From assembly GCA_041399205.1 (NCBI GenBank), contig JAWKTK010000016.1:62001-126000 (forward strand): a stretch of 64,000 nucleotides of DNA, written 5' to 3'. A program made the translations under genes and the position numbers. The stretch comes from JAGQOZ01 sp041399205. GTDB lineage: Bacteria > Planctomycetota > Planctomycetia > Pirellulales > Pirellulaceae. This document shows, one piece after another, positions 25,764 to 34,758 of the stretch (its first letter is position 1; the number at the start of each line of letters is the position of its first letter). The notes below the pieces were generated by a model. The model was not told where the DNA came from. It searched no databases and was given only the letters and a program-made list of their open reading frames with translations.

Positions 25764-27155
25764 ATGAATTCCAGGCAACTACAAAAGCTGGGCGTGCCTC
25801 CCCACTGCGTCCGAACGGCCATTACAGCGGTTCAAGATGCCGTGTCGTCTGGCACAATTTCCGGCAAGCAAGTCAAACAACAGATCCAGCAAGTGCTGCA
25901 ACAGCCCAAGCTGTTTGTGGGTGATGCGCATTTCGGAAACTTGGCAACTGAATTGCTGGAAGAGACAGCGGCACCGGTTCGCGCTCCAGTCACTTATCGC
26001 ACGTGGGGTGAAGCCGGCATTGACTCGCAAGCCAAGTCGCAAATGGACAACGCCTGTCGTTTGCCCAACGCCGTCGCGGCTGCATTGATGCCCGACGCGC
26101 ATGTTGGCTACGGATTACCGATTGGCGGAGTCTTGGCGTGCGAAAATGCCGTTGTGCCCTATGCCGTGGGAGTCGATATTGCGTGCCGAATGAAATTGTC
26201 GGTGCTGGACACGCCCGTCGATTCGTTGCAAGATCGGTTCCCTGAATATTGCCAATCCTTGGAAGAAGGAACTCGATTTGGCGTCGGTGCCAAATACAGC
26301 CGCAAGCAGCAACATGCCGTGATGGATCAGGATTGGAACGTTTCACGAGTGACTCGAGAAAACAAAGACAAGGCCTGGGCGTAGCTCGGTACATCGGGCT
26401 CGGGCAACCACTTTGCGGAATTCGGCATTCTCACGCTGGCCGCACCTGACAACGATTTGGGCCCAGCCGCTGGTTCGTATGAAGCGCTACTCAGTCACAG
26501 CGGAAGTCGAGGCACCGGGGCGGCAGTCTGTTCCACCTACAGCAGTATCGCTCGCAGTCGTCTGCCCAAACGGTATGAATCGGCCGGACAATTGGCGTGG
26601 CTGGAACTGGATTCGGAAGAAGGTCGCGACTATTGGAACGCCATGAATCTAATGGGCGACTACGCTTCGGCCAATCATGCCGTGTTGCACCGCAATGTCA
26701 CCAAGTTGCTGGGAGCTCATGTCATTGCCGGTGTTGAAAACCATCACAACTTTGCGTGGAAGGAAACGCATGGCGGACGAGAAGTCATTGTGCATCGCAA
26801 AGGTGCAACGCCGGCGGGCGAAGGCGTGTTAGGAGTGATCCCCGGTTCTATGCGAGATCCCGCGTTTGTGGTCAAAGGCAAAGGAAACGCGGAAAGCTTG
26901 GATTCGGCCAGTCACGGCGCCGGCCGCTGTATGTCTCGAACCGCCGCCAAAGCGAAATACAACTTCCAGGCCGAAGCAAAGTCGTTGGCCAAGCGAGGCA
27001 TCACGGTGCTTTCGGCCGGAGCAGATGAAGTTCCGGGCGTCTACAAAAACATCTTGGATGTCATGGCCGAACAAGACGATTTGGTGGCGATCGTAGCGAG
27101 ATTCGATCCCAAGATTGTCAAGATGTGTGGCGATGGAAGTCGAGCGGAAGATTGA
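25764..27155 (+). pseudogene. rtcB: RtcB-family RNA ligase gene with an in-frame amber codon
   Basis: The frame reads through from ATG 25764 to TGA 27153-27155 except for one TAG at 26382-26384. Upstream part (206 residues): P-D-A-H-V-G-Y-G-L-P-I-G-G-V and VGVDIACRMKLS, the Mn-binding Asp and Cys of RtcB. Downstream, in the same frame: LGTSGSGNHFAEFG, ENHHNFAWKETH and SHGAGRCMSR, with the metal-binding and guanylated His residues. RtcB relatives have Q before LGT, so CAG to TAG is the simplest change. RtcB joins 2',3'-cyclic phosphate or 3'-phosphate RNA ends to 5'-OH ends in tRNA splicing or RNA repair. Neither fragment alone carries all catalytic residues. TAG is used as a normal stop elsewhere (for example lipA, nfeD). 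A read error is possible. Confidence 0.85.
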
Positions 27156-27206
27156 GCATTATGCGTGCCTCGCCTTCGCTGTGGTCGGTTTGGTAACGCC
27201 TTGTGG

Positions 27207-27319
27207 AGTTGCGCATTTGCGTTTTCCGGCGGAATTTCTTAGCCCGAAGCGTCAGCGAGGGGCCATCAAAAGCGCTTAATTTCCCTCACTTACGTTTCGG
27301 GCTATGAAAACGCGCAACT
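27207..27319. repeat. Large imperfect palindrome between convergent rtcB and lipA
   Basis: Inner arms TAGCCCGAAGCGTCAGCGAG (from 27240) and CCCTCACTTACGTTTCGGGC (from 27283) pair imperfectly. Outer arms AGTTGCGC (27207) and GCGCAACT (27312) pair perfectly. A second copy lies at 34568-34690, also between convergent genes. It may serve both genes as a transcription terminator. Confidence 0.8.
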
Positions 27320-27378
27320 TTCAAAAAGCGTCAGCAGCTTCAAAATGCGGAGGCTTGAAAATGGTGTGGCGATTGACA

Positions 27379-28314
27379 CTAGAACGCGTCCGCCATGTCT
27401 TTCGCGTGATAGCTGCTACGCACAAAGGGACCGCTGGCCACTTTTTTGAAGCCCATGCGTTTGGCGGCTTCGCCGAGTTCGGTGAATTCTTGCGGAGGAA
27501 TATAACGAACGACGGGCAAATACTTGTCGACGGCGGGTTGGAGATATTGGCCCAAGGTCAAAAAGTCGCATCCGGCGTCTAGTAAATCGGCTAAGACATC
27601 GAATAGTTCTTGGTGCGTTTCGCCCAATCCCAACATCAAACCACTCTTGGTTTTGACGGAAGGGTCATACTGTTTGACTCGTCGCAACATTTCCAGCGTC
27701 CACGCATAGTCCGACTTGGGCCCTCGCACTTGGCGATACAGCCGAGGTACCGTTTCAGTGTTGTGATTAAATACTTCTGGCTTCGCATCGATCACTCGTT
27801 TCAACGCCTCCTTGCAAGTAACAAAATCGGGCGTCAGCACTTCAATCGTGGCGTTTGTGGCGCGGCGTACGGCCGTAACGGTTTGGTAGAAATGATCGGC
27901 GCCACCATCCGGCAAGTCATCTCGAGTGACCGACGTAATGACAACATGCTTCAAGCCCAGTCGTTTGGCTGCTTCGGCCACTCGATCTGGTTCGTCCCCT
28001 TCCAATTGGTCCGGCTTGCCTCGCGCGACCGAACAGAAGCCGCAGGGCCGAGTGCAAACGTTGCCCAAGATCATGAACGTGGCCGTTTTTTGCGAATAGC
28101 ACTCCATGCGATTGGGACATTTGGCGTTGTCACATACCGTTTCCAGGCCCAATTCTTCCATCAGATTGGCGGTCATGTGATTGGCGTTTCCCAAAGGCAC
28201 TTGTCGCCGGAGCCATTCCGGGAGACGTCGGCCAGTGTTGCCAACAGGCACGGAAGTAGCATCAACGATTGGAAGTTCTGGAAAGGTGGATTCGCTCACA
28301 AAAAGATCCCACAT
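27379..28314 (-). CDS. lipA: Lipoyl synthase
   Basis: 311 residues. This radical SAM enzyme inserts two sulfurs into octanoyl groups on lipoyl domains. The auxiliary cluster motif CDNAKCPNRMEC (C-x4-C-x5-C) is at about residue 61 and the radical SAM motif CTRPCGFC (C-x3-C-x2-C) at about 87. Further family marks are VITSVTRDDLPDGGADHF, EVLTPDF, VFNHNTETV, KSGLMLGLGE and the C-terminal R-S-S-Y-H-A, which carries the Ser ligand of the auxiliary cluster. Length fits the family (about 290-320). No lipB is next to it. It is a single gene, convergent with the broken rtcB. Confidence 0.97.
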   Translation of the reverse strand: MWDLFVSESTFPELPIVDATSVPVGNTGRRLPEWLRRQVPLGNANHMTANLMEELGLETVCDNAKCPNRMECYSQKTATFMILGNVCTRPCGFCSVARGKPDQLEGDEPDRVAEAAKRLGLKHVVITSVTRDDLPDGGADHFYQTVTAVRRATNATIEVLTPDFVTCKEALKRVIDAKPEVFNHNTETVPRLYRQVRGPKSDYAWTLEMLRRVKQYDPSVKTKSGLMLGLGETHQELFDVLADLLDAGCDFLTLGQYLQPAVDKYLPVVRYIPPQEFTELGEAAKRMGFKKVASGPFVRSSYHAKDMADAF

Positions 28315-28565
28315 GCGATAAGGTTCTCAGGCCAGATGCTTCGACCAATGCGGACGACCAGCACTGAAGTCATTGTATCAATTCAAAATGGTTCGCCCAC
28401 CGAGGGCAGGCGGGGATGCACGCGTCCAGCATTCTTAACCGACACAACGCGTCGCCCTCAGCACAGATTTGCAATATCGAATCTCTAATCCCTACAGGCT
28501 CGCATTGCCAAATAACCAAAGGCATACTATCTTTGAGGGACTACATTAAGGCATGCAATCGTACG

Positions 28566-28580
28566 GCGGCTGTAGGCCGC
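28566..28580. repeat. Short GC-rich palindrome (GCGGC-TGTAG-GCCGC)
   Basis: A 5-bp stem with a 5-nt loop, 31 nt upstream of the small membrane-protein gene. Similar GGCCTACGGCC-type palindromes are common in planctomycete intergenic DNA as I know it, but I see no second copy in this window. Confidence 0.4.
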
Positions 28581-28611
28581 TCCTGTACTTGATCAAGAAG
28601 GAAGTCAAACG

Positions 28612-28770
28612 ATGGTAGCTTGGGACGAATTTTCGGACGCGGAAAAGCAAAAGCTGATGAAGGACGATAGTGAAGCCTGGAACAAGATCTGTACCATCTT
28701 GTTGGCCATCATCAGCATTGGCCTGGGCATTGCGTTCCTGGCCATTTTGATCGATTCGATCTTGTATTAG
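28612..28770 (+). CDS. Small single-pass membrane protein (52 residues)
   Basis: ATG 28612 is preceded by AAGGAAG at good spacing. The peptide starts MVAWDEFSDAEKQKLMKDDS, continues with EAWNKICT and ends in a hydrophobic helix LLAIISIGLGIAFLAILIDS followed by ILY and TAG. It has an acidic/polar N-terminal half and a C-terminal anchor. The strong ribosome binding site and well-formed helix argue for a real gene. No family is known to me. Confidence 0.65.
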   Translation: MVAWDEFSDAEKQKLMKDDSEAWNKICTILLAIISIGLGIAFLAILIDSILY

Positions 28771-28813
28771 TCAAGCGAAAGTGGCGTTCGCCTGAAATGG
28801 CATGCGGGCGCCG

Positions 28814-29887
28814 TCAATCTACTGCCAAAACAGCCCAAGGCGTTTTACCCACCGGCAGAATCTTGGTGCGAACCAATCGACCATCATCTTGCAGTCGATA
28901 AATGGCCAGCTGGCCGGAATCTTGACCGGCGGCGTACAGATAGCGGCTTTGCGAATCAATGGTAAAGCTGCGAGGAGTCTGTTCGGTGGCAAATTGCCCC
29001 AATGAAGTCAGACGTCCTGAATTCGGATCAATTGCAAATCCGGCAATGCTATCGTGGCCTCGGTTGGCCACATAGATAAACCGGCCGTCCGATGTCATTT
29101 CGCAGCGCGCGGTCGAATTATCATCCGCCGGAAAGTCGTCTGGTAACGTGCTCACGGTTTGCTGCAACGTCAATTGACCGGAAGCTTGATCCACGGTGAA
29201 GAAATTGAGGTTGTCTCCTTTTTCCCCATTGGAATACAGCCAGCGATCGTTCGCGTGCATGGCGACATGTCGAAATTGAAAATCGTCCGGCGCGGTGAAT
29301 CGATCGGGAGACATCAAACGCAATCGCCCAGTATCTGAGTTGAATTCGAATTGGAAAATACAATTCGCTCCGGTATGAGAAACATACGTGCGCCGGTTTT
29401 GAGAATCGATGGCAATCCCGTGAGCTCGCGCGGCCGTCGGCACGGTTTGCACCGGTTGCGGACTAAGCGAACCATCTTCATGGATCGCGTGCACACACAC
29501 CTTGTTGGCCACATAGTAGGCGCTCAACAAAAATCGTCCCGTCGCGTCCACTTGCAAATACGCGGGATCTTCTCCTCCAGCCGCCACGCTGATCAAGACG
29601 GGTGGCGTTTGTGGATTTTGGATCGAATAGCTGGCCAGCTGGCCGGTAGATCGAAACGACACCAGCAACCAGCGTCGATCAGGCGAAGTGCACATGATGG
29701 CAGGTTCCGCAGGACACGTGACTTGGCCGGTCCGATGTAATTCGCCGGTTTCTGCATTTCGTTCGAATTGCACAATCTGCTTTGCTTCCAACAAAGAAAC
29801 AAACAGACGTTCGTTTGCGTGCAGTATTCGATCGCACAGCGTCCAGACGGCCACGGCCGCAAGCAGCCAGTTCCAATTTCGATGCAT
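28814..29887 (-). CDS. Exported lactonase-family beta-propeller (6-phosphogluconolactonase-like)
   Basis: 357 residues, ATG 29887. A signal peptide (MHRNWNWLLAAVAVWTLC... up to about residue 24, ILHA) precedes seven propeller blades. Family marks are CTSPDRRWLLVSFRSTGQLA, P-A-Y-L-Q-V-D-A-T-G-R-F-L-L, HGIAIDSQNRRTYVSHTGAN, FRHVAMHANDRWLYSNGEKG and PRSFTIDSQSRYLYAAGQDS. These match the YbhE/Pgl lactonase group. Cytoplasmic members open 6-phosphogluconolactone; the export signal here argues for a different, extracytoplasmic lactone or for a binding role. Single gene. Confidence 0.85.
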   Translation of the reverse strand: MHRNWNWLLAAVAVWTLCDRILHANERLFVSLLEAKQIVQFERNAETGELHRTGQVTCPAEPAIMCTSPDRRWLLVSFRSTGQLASYSIQNPQTPPVLISVAAGGEDPAYLQVDATGRFLLSAYYVANKVCVHAIHEDGSLSPQPVQTVPTAARAHGIAIDSQNRRTYVSHTGANCIFQFEFNSDTGRLRLMSPDRFTAPDDFQFRHVAMHANDRWLYSNGEKGDNLNFFTVDQASGQLTLQQTVSTLPDDFPADDNSTARCEMTSDGRFIYVANRGHDSIAGFAIDPNSGRLTSLGQFATEQTPRSFTIDSQSRYLYAAGQDSGQLAIYRLQDDGRLVRTKILPVGKTPWAVLAVD

Positions 29888-30268
29888 GTTAGTCTCCAGT
29901 CGAACAAGGTTTGGTGGTCAACCGACTCAGCCTGCCTGCCTTGAAACAGGCATCGTAGCCGCTGCGGATCCACCGTAAACGTTTGCGTGTTGTTGTTGCG
30001 AAATTGCGTGTTGTTGTTGCGAATCAGTTCAACATGACCGACGTTGCCTGTCCAGATAGCAACACCGTCGGATATTCGAATGCTCATTTAATTGGCAAAC
30101 GGATCGGTGGCGGAATCCGCAATTCGCATCCAGCCAATCGAGTGCCGTCTGGTCTCCTGTTGGTCGCTGGCGGGAACCGTTATCATGGAGGTTTCCGCAA
30201 GATCGGCGGTTTGGTGATTGCGGACAGTGAATTTCCAGAATGTATGACCCGAAGGATGACAGTGGGCA
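29888..30268. other. 381-bp gap between divergent genes, with a short direct repeat
   Basis: The gap should hold the promoters of the lactonase-like gene (minus) and the FAH gene (plus). TTGCGTGTTGTTGTTGCGAA occurs twice, at 29983-30002 and 30004-30023, one base apart. Open frames here show no protein-like composition or ribosome binding sites. Confidence 0.5.
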
Positions 30269-31129
30269 ATGAAACTGGTCAAAGCAAAAAATAGTGCTGG
30301 GCAGATTGTGGTCGGGATCTGGGAAGATCAGTCTGTGATCCCGTTGGCCGACTTTCAAGGTGAAGGCGGATTGCAGAAACTACTGGATGCCACCGACGTT
30401 GGTTCTACGGCTCGACAAGCAGTGCAGCCCAACCAAGCCCTGCCGTTGTCTGACGTGCAATTGTTGGCGCCCATTGATCAGCAAGAAGTTTGGGCGGCTG
30501 GTGTCACCTACATTCGCAGCAAGGCCGCTCGAATGGAAGAGTCGGAAGCCGCCGCGTCGTGTTATGATCGAGTTTACGTTTCGGATCGCCCTGAATTGTT
30601 TTTGAAGGCGACGCCGCATCGAGTGGTCGGGCCGAACGGAGCTTTGCGAATTCGCTTTGACGCCACTTGGAACGTTCCCGAACCCGAATTGACGTTGGTC
30701 CTGAATTCGCGCAAAGAATTTGTTGGCTTTACCATCGGTAATGACATGAGCAGTCGCGACATCGAAGGCGACAATCCGCTGTACCTTCCGCAAGCCAAAG
30801 TCTACAACCAATGTGCCGGCATGGGACCGTGCATCACGTTGAAAGACGCCATGCCTGCCGTGCCGGAAATTGGGATTCGGCTGATCGTGCGTCGCCATGA
30901 CACGGTGGTCTTTGAAGGAGAAACCGGCGCCGATCAGATGGCTCGGTCTTTCGAAGAATTGATTCAGTGGCTGTGCCGAGAAAATTCGTTTCCCAACGGC
31001 GCGTTCTTGATGACGGGCACGGGAATTGTGCCCGATACGTCATTCACACTACAAACCGACGATGTGGTGGATATTCAAATCGACGGCATCGGTACGTTGA
31101 CGAACACAATTGTGCAATCTCAACCTTAG
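30269..31129 (+). CDS. FAH-family enzyme, likely 2-keto-3-deoxy-pentonate dehydratase or hydrolase
   Basis: 286 residues. Metal-binding acidic residues of the fumarylacetoacetase fold are seen in VPEPELTLVLNS (E-x-E) and the later D of DNPLYLPQAKVYNQ. The FLKATPHRVVGP segment, FTIGNDMSSRDIEGDNPLYL and SFEELIQWLCRENSFPNGAF plus LMTGTGIVPD complete the pattern. It lacks the usual ILKP segment of 5-carboxymethyl-2-hydroxymuconate isomerases. Together with the aldehyde dehydrogenase 11 bp downstream, it recalls the 2-keto-3-deoxy-arabinonate/xylonate dehydratase step of the Weimberg route to 2-oxoglutarate. This assignment rests on context. Cytoplasmic. Confidence 0.82.
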   Translation: MKLVKAKNSAGQIVVGIWEDQSVIPLADFQGEGGLQKLLDATDVGSTARQAVQPNQALPLSDVQLLAPIDQQEVWAAGVTYIRSKAARMEESEAAASCYDRVYVSDRPELFLKATPHRVVGPNGALRIRFDATWNVPEPELTLVLNSRKEFVGFTIGNDMSSRDIEGDNPLYLPQAKVYNQCAGMGPCITLKDAMPAVPEIGIRLIVRRHDTVVFEGETGADQMARSFEELIQWLCRENSFPNGAFLMTGTGIVPDTSFTLQTDDVVDIQIDGIGTLTNTIVQSQP

Positions 31130-31140
31130 CGAGGAACCTG

Positions 31141-32718
31141 ATGGCTGAACCAGTCTTGATTAATGGCGAATGGAAGCAGGCGAACGCATCGTCGACATTC
31201 CAATCGTTCAATCCAAATACCACCGAACCCATTCCCTTCGAATTTCCCGTCAGCAGTTGGTCGGACTGTGACGAAGCCTTGTCAGCGGCCGCTGCCGCCG
31301 CGTCAGAATTGCGCACGCTTTCGGGCAGCCAAATAGCCGCGTTTTTACGAGCGTTCGCCGATCGGATTGAAGCTCGAGCGGACCAATTAGTCGAAGCCGC
31401 CCATCAAGAAACGGCACTTCCCAAGTCTCCTCGGCTGGCGGACGTCGAACTGCCTCGTACCACCAATCAGCTGCGTCTGGCAGCGCAGGCGGCAGAAGAA
31501 GGTTCATGGCGACAAGCCACCATTGATACCAAAGCCGGAATTCGATCAGTTTACGAAGCGATCGGTCCTGTTGCCGTTTTTGGACCAAATAATTTCCCCT
31601 TCGCGTTTGGCAGTGTTTCCGGCGGTGATTTTGCCGCAGCCATTGCGGCTGGAAACCCGGTCATTGGCAAAGCGAATTCTTCGCATCCTCGCACCACACA
31701 ACTTTTTGCAGAAGCGGCATTGGAAGCCATCCAAGCCACCGATGTTCCCGCCGCTACCGTGCAGTTGATCTATCGCACTAGCCATGCGGACGGGGAACGG
31801 TTGGTGGCGGACAATCGGTTGGGCGCCGTCGGATATACGGGAAGTCGTTCCGCTGGACTGAAGCTGAAAGCCGCTGCGGATGTGGTGGGCAAACCAATCT
31901 ACCTGGAGCTTTCCAGCGTCAATCCGGTTGTGATTTTGCCAGGCGCGCTGAACGAACGATTGGACGAATTGGTAGACGAATTCTGTACTAGCGGTCTGAT
32001 GGGAGCAGGGCAGTTTTGCACGAATCCGGGTCTGTTGGTGTTGTGTCAAGGAGCGGAGACAGATGCGTTCTTGCAAAAGGTTGCCGAACGTTATGGGAGT
32101 TCGGCCGCCGGAACGTTACTTTCGCAGGGCGTGCAAAAGTCGCTGGGGCAAAGTGTCCAAACGCTTCAAGCCGCTGGTGCCGAAACGGTAGTTGGTTCGG
32201 CCAAACCGGAAAGCAATCGTTTCGCTTGCGAAAATACATTGTTGAAAGTGACGGCGGACGCTTTCTTGGCTCGTCCCGAGCAATTGCAGACCGAAGCGTT
32301 TGGAAACTGTTCATTGGTTTTGATTGCCAATGATGTTTCTCAAGTCGGCCAAGTTGTACAGCATTTGGAAGGGAATTTGACCGGCTGCATTTATTCCGCC
32401 ACAAACGGAACGGATGATGCGGCGTACAATCAAATTGCACCGGCCTTGCGGCAAAAAGTGGGCCGCTTGTTGAATGACAAAATGCCGACCGGCGTGGCGG
32501 TTTCTATGGCCATGAATCATGGCGGACCGTTTCCGGCCACGGGGCATCCCGGATTTACCGCTGTTGGAATACCGGCCTCGATCCATCGGTTTGCCGTATT
32601 GGCTTGTTATGATAACGTGCGAAGTCATCGCCTGCCGAATTGTCTGCAAGACAAAAACCCGAACGGCAAGATGTGGCGGTACGTAGATGGTCAATGGACC
32701 ACCGGAAACATAGGATAA
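31141..32718 (+). CDS. Alpha-ketoglutaric semialdehyde dehydrogenase-like aldehyde dehydrogenase
   Basis: 525 residues from ATG 31141 (GAGGAA 5-10 nt upstream). It oxidises 2,5-dioxopentanoate or a similar aldehyde with NAD(P)+. FGPNNFPFAFGSVSGGDFAA is the coenzyme-site segment typical of the KGSADH branch; VGYTGSRSAGLKL follows, then LELSSVNPVVILPGAL with the general-base Glu and GAGQFCTNPGLLV with the catalytic Cys. The ending (M-A-M-N-H-G-G-P-F-P-A-T, R-F-A-V-L-A-C-Y-D-N-V) is that of 2,5-dioxovalerate dehydrogenases. It sits with the FAH-family gene in one operon, which supports a non-phosphorylative pentose acid or glucarate route. Confidence 0.9.
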   Translation: MAEPVLINGEWKQANASSTFQSFNPNTTEPIPFEFPVSSWSDCDEALSAAAAAASELRTLSGSQIAAFLRAFADRIEARADQLVEAAHQETALPKSPRLADVELPRTTNQLRLAAQAAEEGSWRQATIDTKAGIRSVYEAIGPVAVFGPNNFPFAFGSVSGGDFAAAIAAGNPVIGKANSSHPRTTQLFAEAALEAIQATDVPAATVQLIYRTSHADGERLVADNRLGAVGYTGSRSAGLKLKAAADVVGKPIYLELSSVNPVVILPGALNERLDELVDEFCTSGLMGAGQFCTNPGLLVLCQGAETDAFLQKVAERYGSSAAGTLLSQGVQKSLGQSVQTLQAAGAETVVGSAKPESNRFACENTLLKVTADAFLARPEQLQTEAFGNCSLVLIANDVSQVGQVVQHLEGNLTGCIYSATNGTDDAAYNQIAPALRQKVGRLLNDKMPTGVAVSMAMNHGGPFPATGHPGFTAVGIPASIHRFAVLACYDNVRSHRLPNCLQDKNPNGKMWRYVDGQWTTGNIG

Positions 32719-32804
32719 GTTGTTGTGACATCACGCTCGGCCGTGGTGCCTTCGATAAAATACATAACGCTCAATTGCTTCCAGCGAATAGGAGAATCAG
32801 GGAC

Positions 32805-34496
32805 ATGCGCCAGACACACCGAACGGCTTTTGGTTGGTTGGCCGTAATTTTTTTCGCGACGACGCTGGGCTCGATCTCCCGGCCGATGCTAGCGCAGGAA
32901 GCGGCGGAAGCAACCGAATATGAAGGACAAGCGATTTTTGATCGAGCAGTCTTGCAGAAGCTGGACGCTCGGTCCATGAACGACCTGGAAAAAGTGGTCG
33001 ATCTATGCGAAGACGCGTTAATCAAAGGTTTGGATGAAGAAAACAAAGCCGCTGCCAGACAACTTCTTACTGCCACGTTGTTCGAACATGCCAGCAAGCT
33101 GAGTCAATTGATCTTCGATCAACGTCCGCCAGATGCTCGCTGGGCCACCATTCGACGGTTCGCCATGCAAGATCTGGAGAAGTCCTTAGACTACGATGAC
33201 TCTCAGGGATATGTCCATCTGCTGATTGCTCGTTTGCAGATGTTGCCACGAGGAGACAAGGATCGCGCAAAGAAAGCCGCGGAACGAGCGATCGATTTGC
33301 TGCAGGATCAAGACGAACTGTTGTCCATGGCATTAATGGTGCAAGGTGGTCTTACCGATGACAAAACGCAGCAGCTGGAGAATTTCACCAAGGCCATCGA
33401 ATTGAATCCTCGAAACGCCGATGCTTGGCGAGCTCGTGCGTTGTTGCACCTGAGTCAAAACGAAGCCGACGCGGCACTGGCAGACTTTCTGCAATTACTG
33501 AACGTCGATGCCGGCGATAACACCGTGCATCAAGCGGTGGCCGAACTGTTTGCTCGTCGAGGCATGCCGGCCGAGGCTCTTTCTCACTTGCAAACGGTCA
33601 TTGAGCAGAATCCGCAAGAATCAACGCCCTATCTGCTGAAGGCAGAAATATTGAGCAATCTAGGTCAGTCCGAAGAAGCACTCGACACATTGGATCGAGC
33701 GATCAGTGTGGAACCGCAGGACATAGCCGGTCGCTTGATGCGAGCTCGTTTGTACGCCGAACTGGAGCGCTTTGATGAAGCGGAACGCGACATTCGTCGA
33801 GTATTGGAGGTATCGCCCGGGTTGCCCAACGCGCTGTTGCTACGCAGCGTGATTGCCGCGGCGCAAGAAAAATACAAAGAGGCCATTCGTGACTTGCGGT
33901 TGGTTGAAAAATCGGCGCAAGATAATCCCGCGCTCAAACTCCAACTGGCAACCTACTATGTGGCGGACAATCGTCCGACTAAGGCCATCGCGGTGTTCGA
34001 CGAAGTTCTAGAGATCGATTCGGAGAATTGGATGGCTTTGCGAAGTCGAGGTGACGCGTATCTAAGTCTGGGCGAACATCAAAAAGCGATTGCCGATTAC
34101 GAAGCAGGTCTCAAACTTCAGCCAGACGATGGCGGTATCCTGAACAATCTGGCGTGGGTCTTGGCAACGTCGCCCAAAGATGACGTTCGCGAACCGGAAC
34201 GAGCGATCGAATTGGCAACCAAAGCCTGCGAAGTAACCAACTTTGAAAAAGCGCATATCCTAAGCACTCTGGCCGCCGCGTACGCTGACGCGGGCAAGTT
34301 TGAAGAAGCCATCAAGTGGTCCACCAAAGCCGTGGAAATGGACACGGAAGAACAGCAGTTGGACAAAGAGTTGGCCAGTTACAAGGAAGGCAAGCCGTGG
34401 CGCGAATTGCAGGAAACCGACGAATCGGCGGCGGGCGAGGATCTGCCGTTGGAAGAAGAAGCCGCGGATGATGACGAAGGATTTGAACTGGACTAA
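32805..34496 (+). CDS. Secreted TPR-repeat protein
   Basis: 563 residues from ATG 32805; AGGAG and AGGGAC lie upstream, and this start opens a signal peptide (MRQTHRTAFGWLAVIFFATT ... MLAQ). At least eight TPR units follow from about residue 150, for example ENFTKAIELNPRNADAWRAR, AISVEPQDIAGRLMRARLYA, VLEIDSENWMALRSRGDAYL and ALSHLQTVIEQNPQESTPYL. The end is strongly acidic (EEEAADDDEGFELD). The last units contain NNLAWVLATSPKDDVREPER followed by A-I-E-L-A, a variant also seen in the TPR gene at 41600. Likely a periplasmic scaffold for protein contacts. It ends convergent to the AAA ATPase with a palindromic element between them. Confidence 0.85.
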   Translation: MRQTHRTAFGWLAVIFFATTLGSISRPMLAQEAAEATEYEGQAIFDRAVLQKLDARSMNDLEKVVDLCEDALIKGLDEENKAAARQLLTATLFEHASKLSQLIFDQRPPDARWATIRRFAMQDLEKSLDYDDSQGYVHLLIARLQMLPRGDKDRAKKAAERAIDLLQDQDELLSMALMVQGGLTDDKTQQLENFTKAIELNPRNADAWRARALLHLSQNEADAALADFLQLLNVDAGDNTVHQAVAELFARRGMPAEALSHLQTVIEQNPQESTPYLLKAEILSNLGQSEEALDTLDRAISVEPQDIAGRLMRARLYAELERFDEAERDIRRVLEVSPGLPNALLLRSVIAAAQEKYKEAIRDLRLVEKSAQDNPALKLQLATYYVADNRPTKAIAVFDEVLEIDSENWMALRSRGDAYLSLGEHQKAIADYEAGLKLQPDDGGILNNLAWVLATSPKDDVREPERAIELATKACEVTNFEKAHILSTLAAAYADAGKFEEAIKWSTKAVEMDTEEQQLDKELASYKEGKPWRELQETDESAAGEDLPLEEEAADDDEGFELD

Positions 34497-34567
34497 TCTA
34501 ATTCGAATCGCCTTTTCCCGCGTTTCGTTCGGCTGTTCGTTCGACGAAAAAACCGGGGCGAAGCGTA

Positions 34568-34690
34568 AGTTGAGCATTTGTGATTTTTCCGGCGGAATTT
34601 CTTAGCCCGACGCGTCAGTGCGTCAGCAAGGGCCTGCGAACCCACCGTTTATCCCTCACTTACGTTTCGGGCTAGGAAAAAACGCGACTT
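34568..34690. repeat. Second copy of the large imperfect palindrome, between convergent genes
   Basis: It shares the left flank (GCATTTGTG...CCGGCGGAATTTCT), the TAGCCCGACGCGTCAG arm (34603) and the right arm CCCTCACTTACGTTTCGGGC (34653) with the element at 27207-27319. A third left arm, TAGCCCGACGCGTCAGCGAG, follows at 34716. Position between the convergent TPR and AAA genes repeats the setting of the first copy. Confidence 0.8.
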
Positions 34691-34758
34691 CACGACGCGT
34701 GAGCGATTCGTATCTTAGCCCGACGCGTCAGCGAGGAAATTTTTTCAAACGCGTCAAC

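Noticed and set aside
29983..30023. Possible attachment site or target duplication
   Set aside because: Two 20-bp copies lie 1 bp apart with no integrase or mobile gene nearby; better seen as a small tandem duplication.
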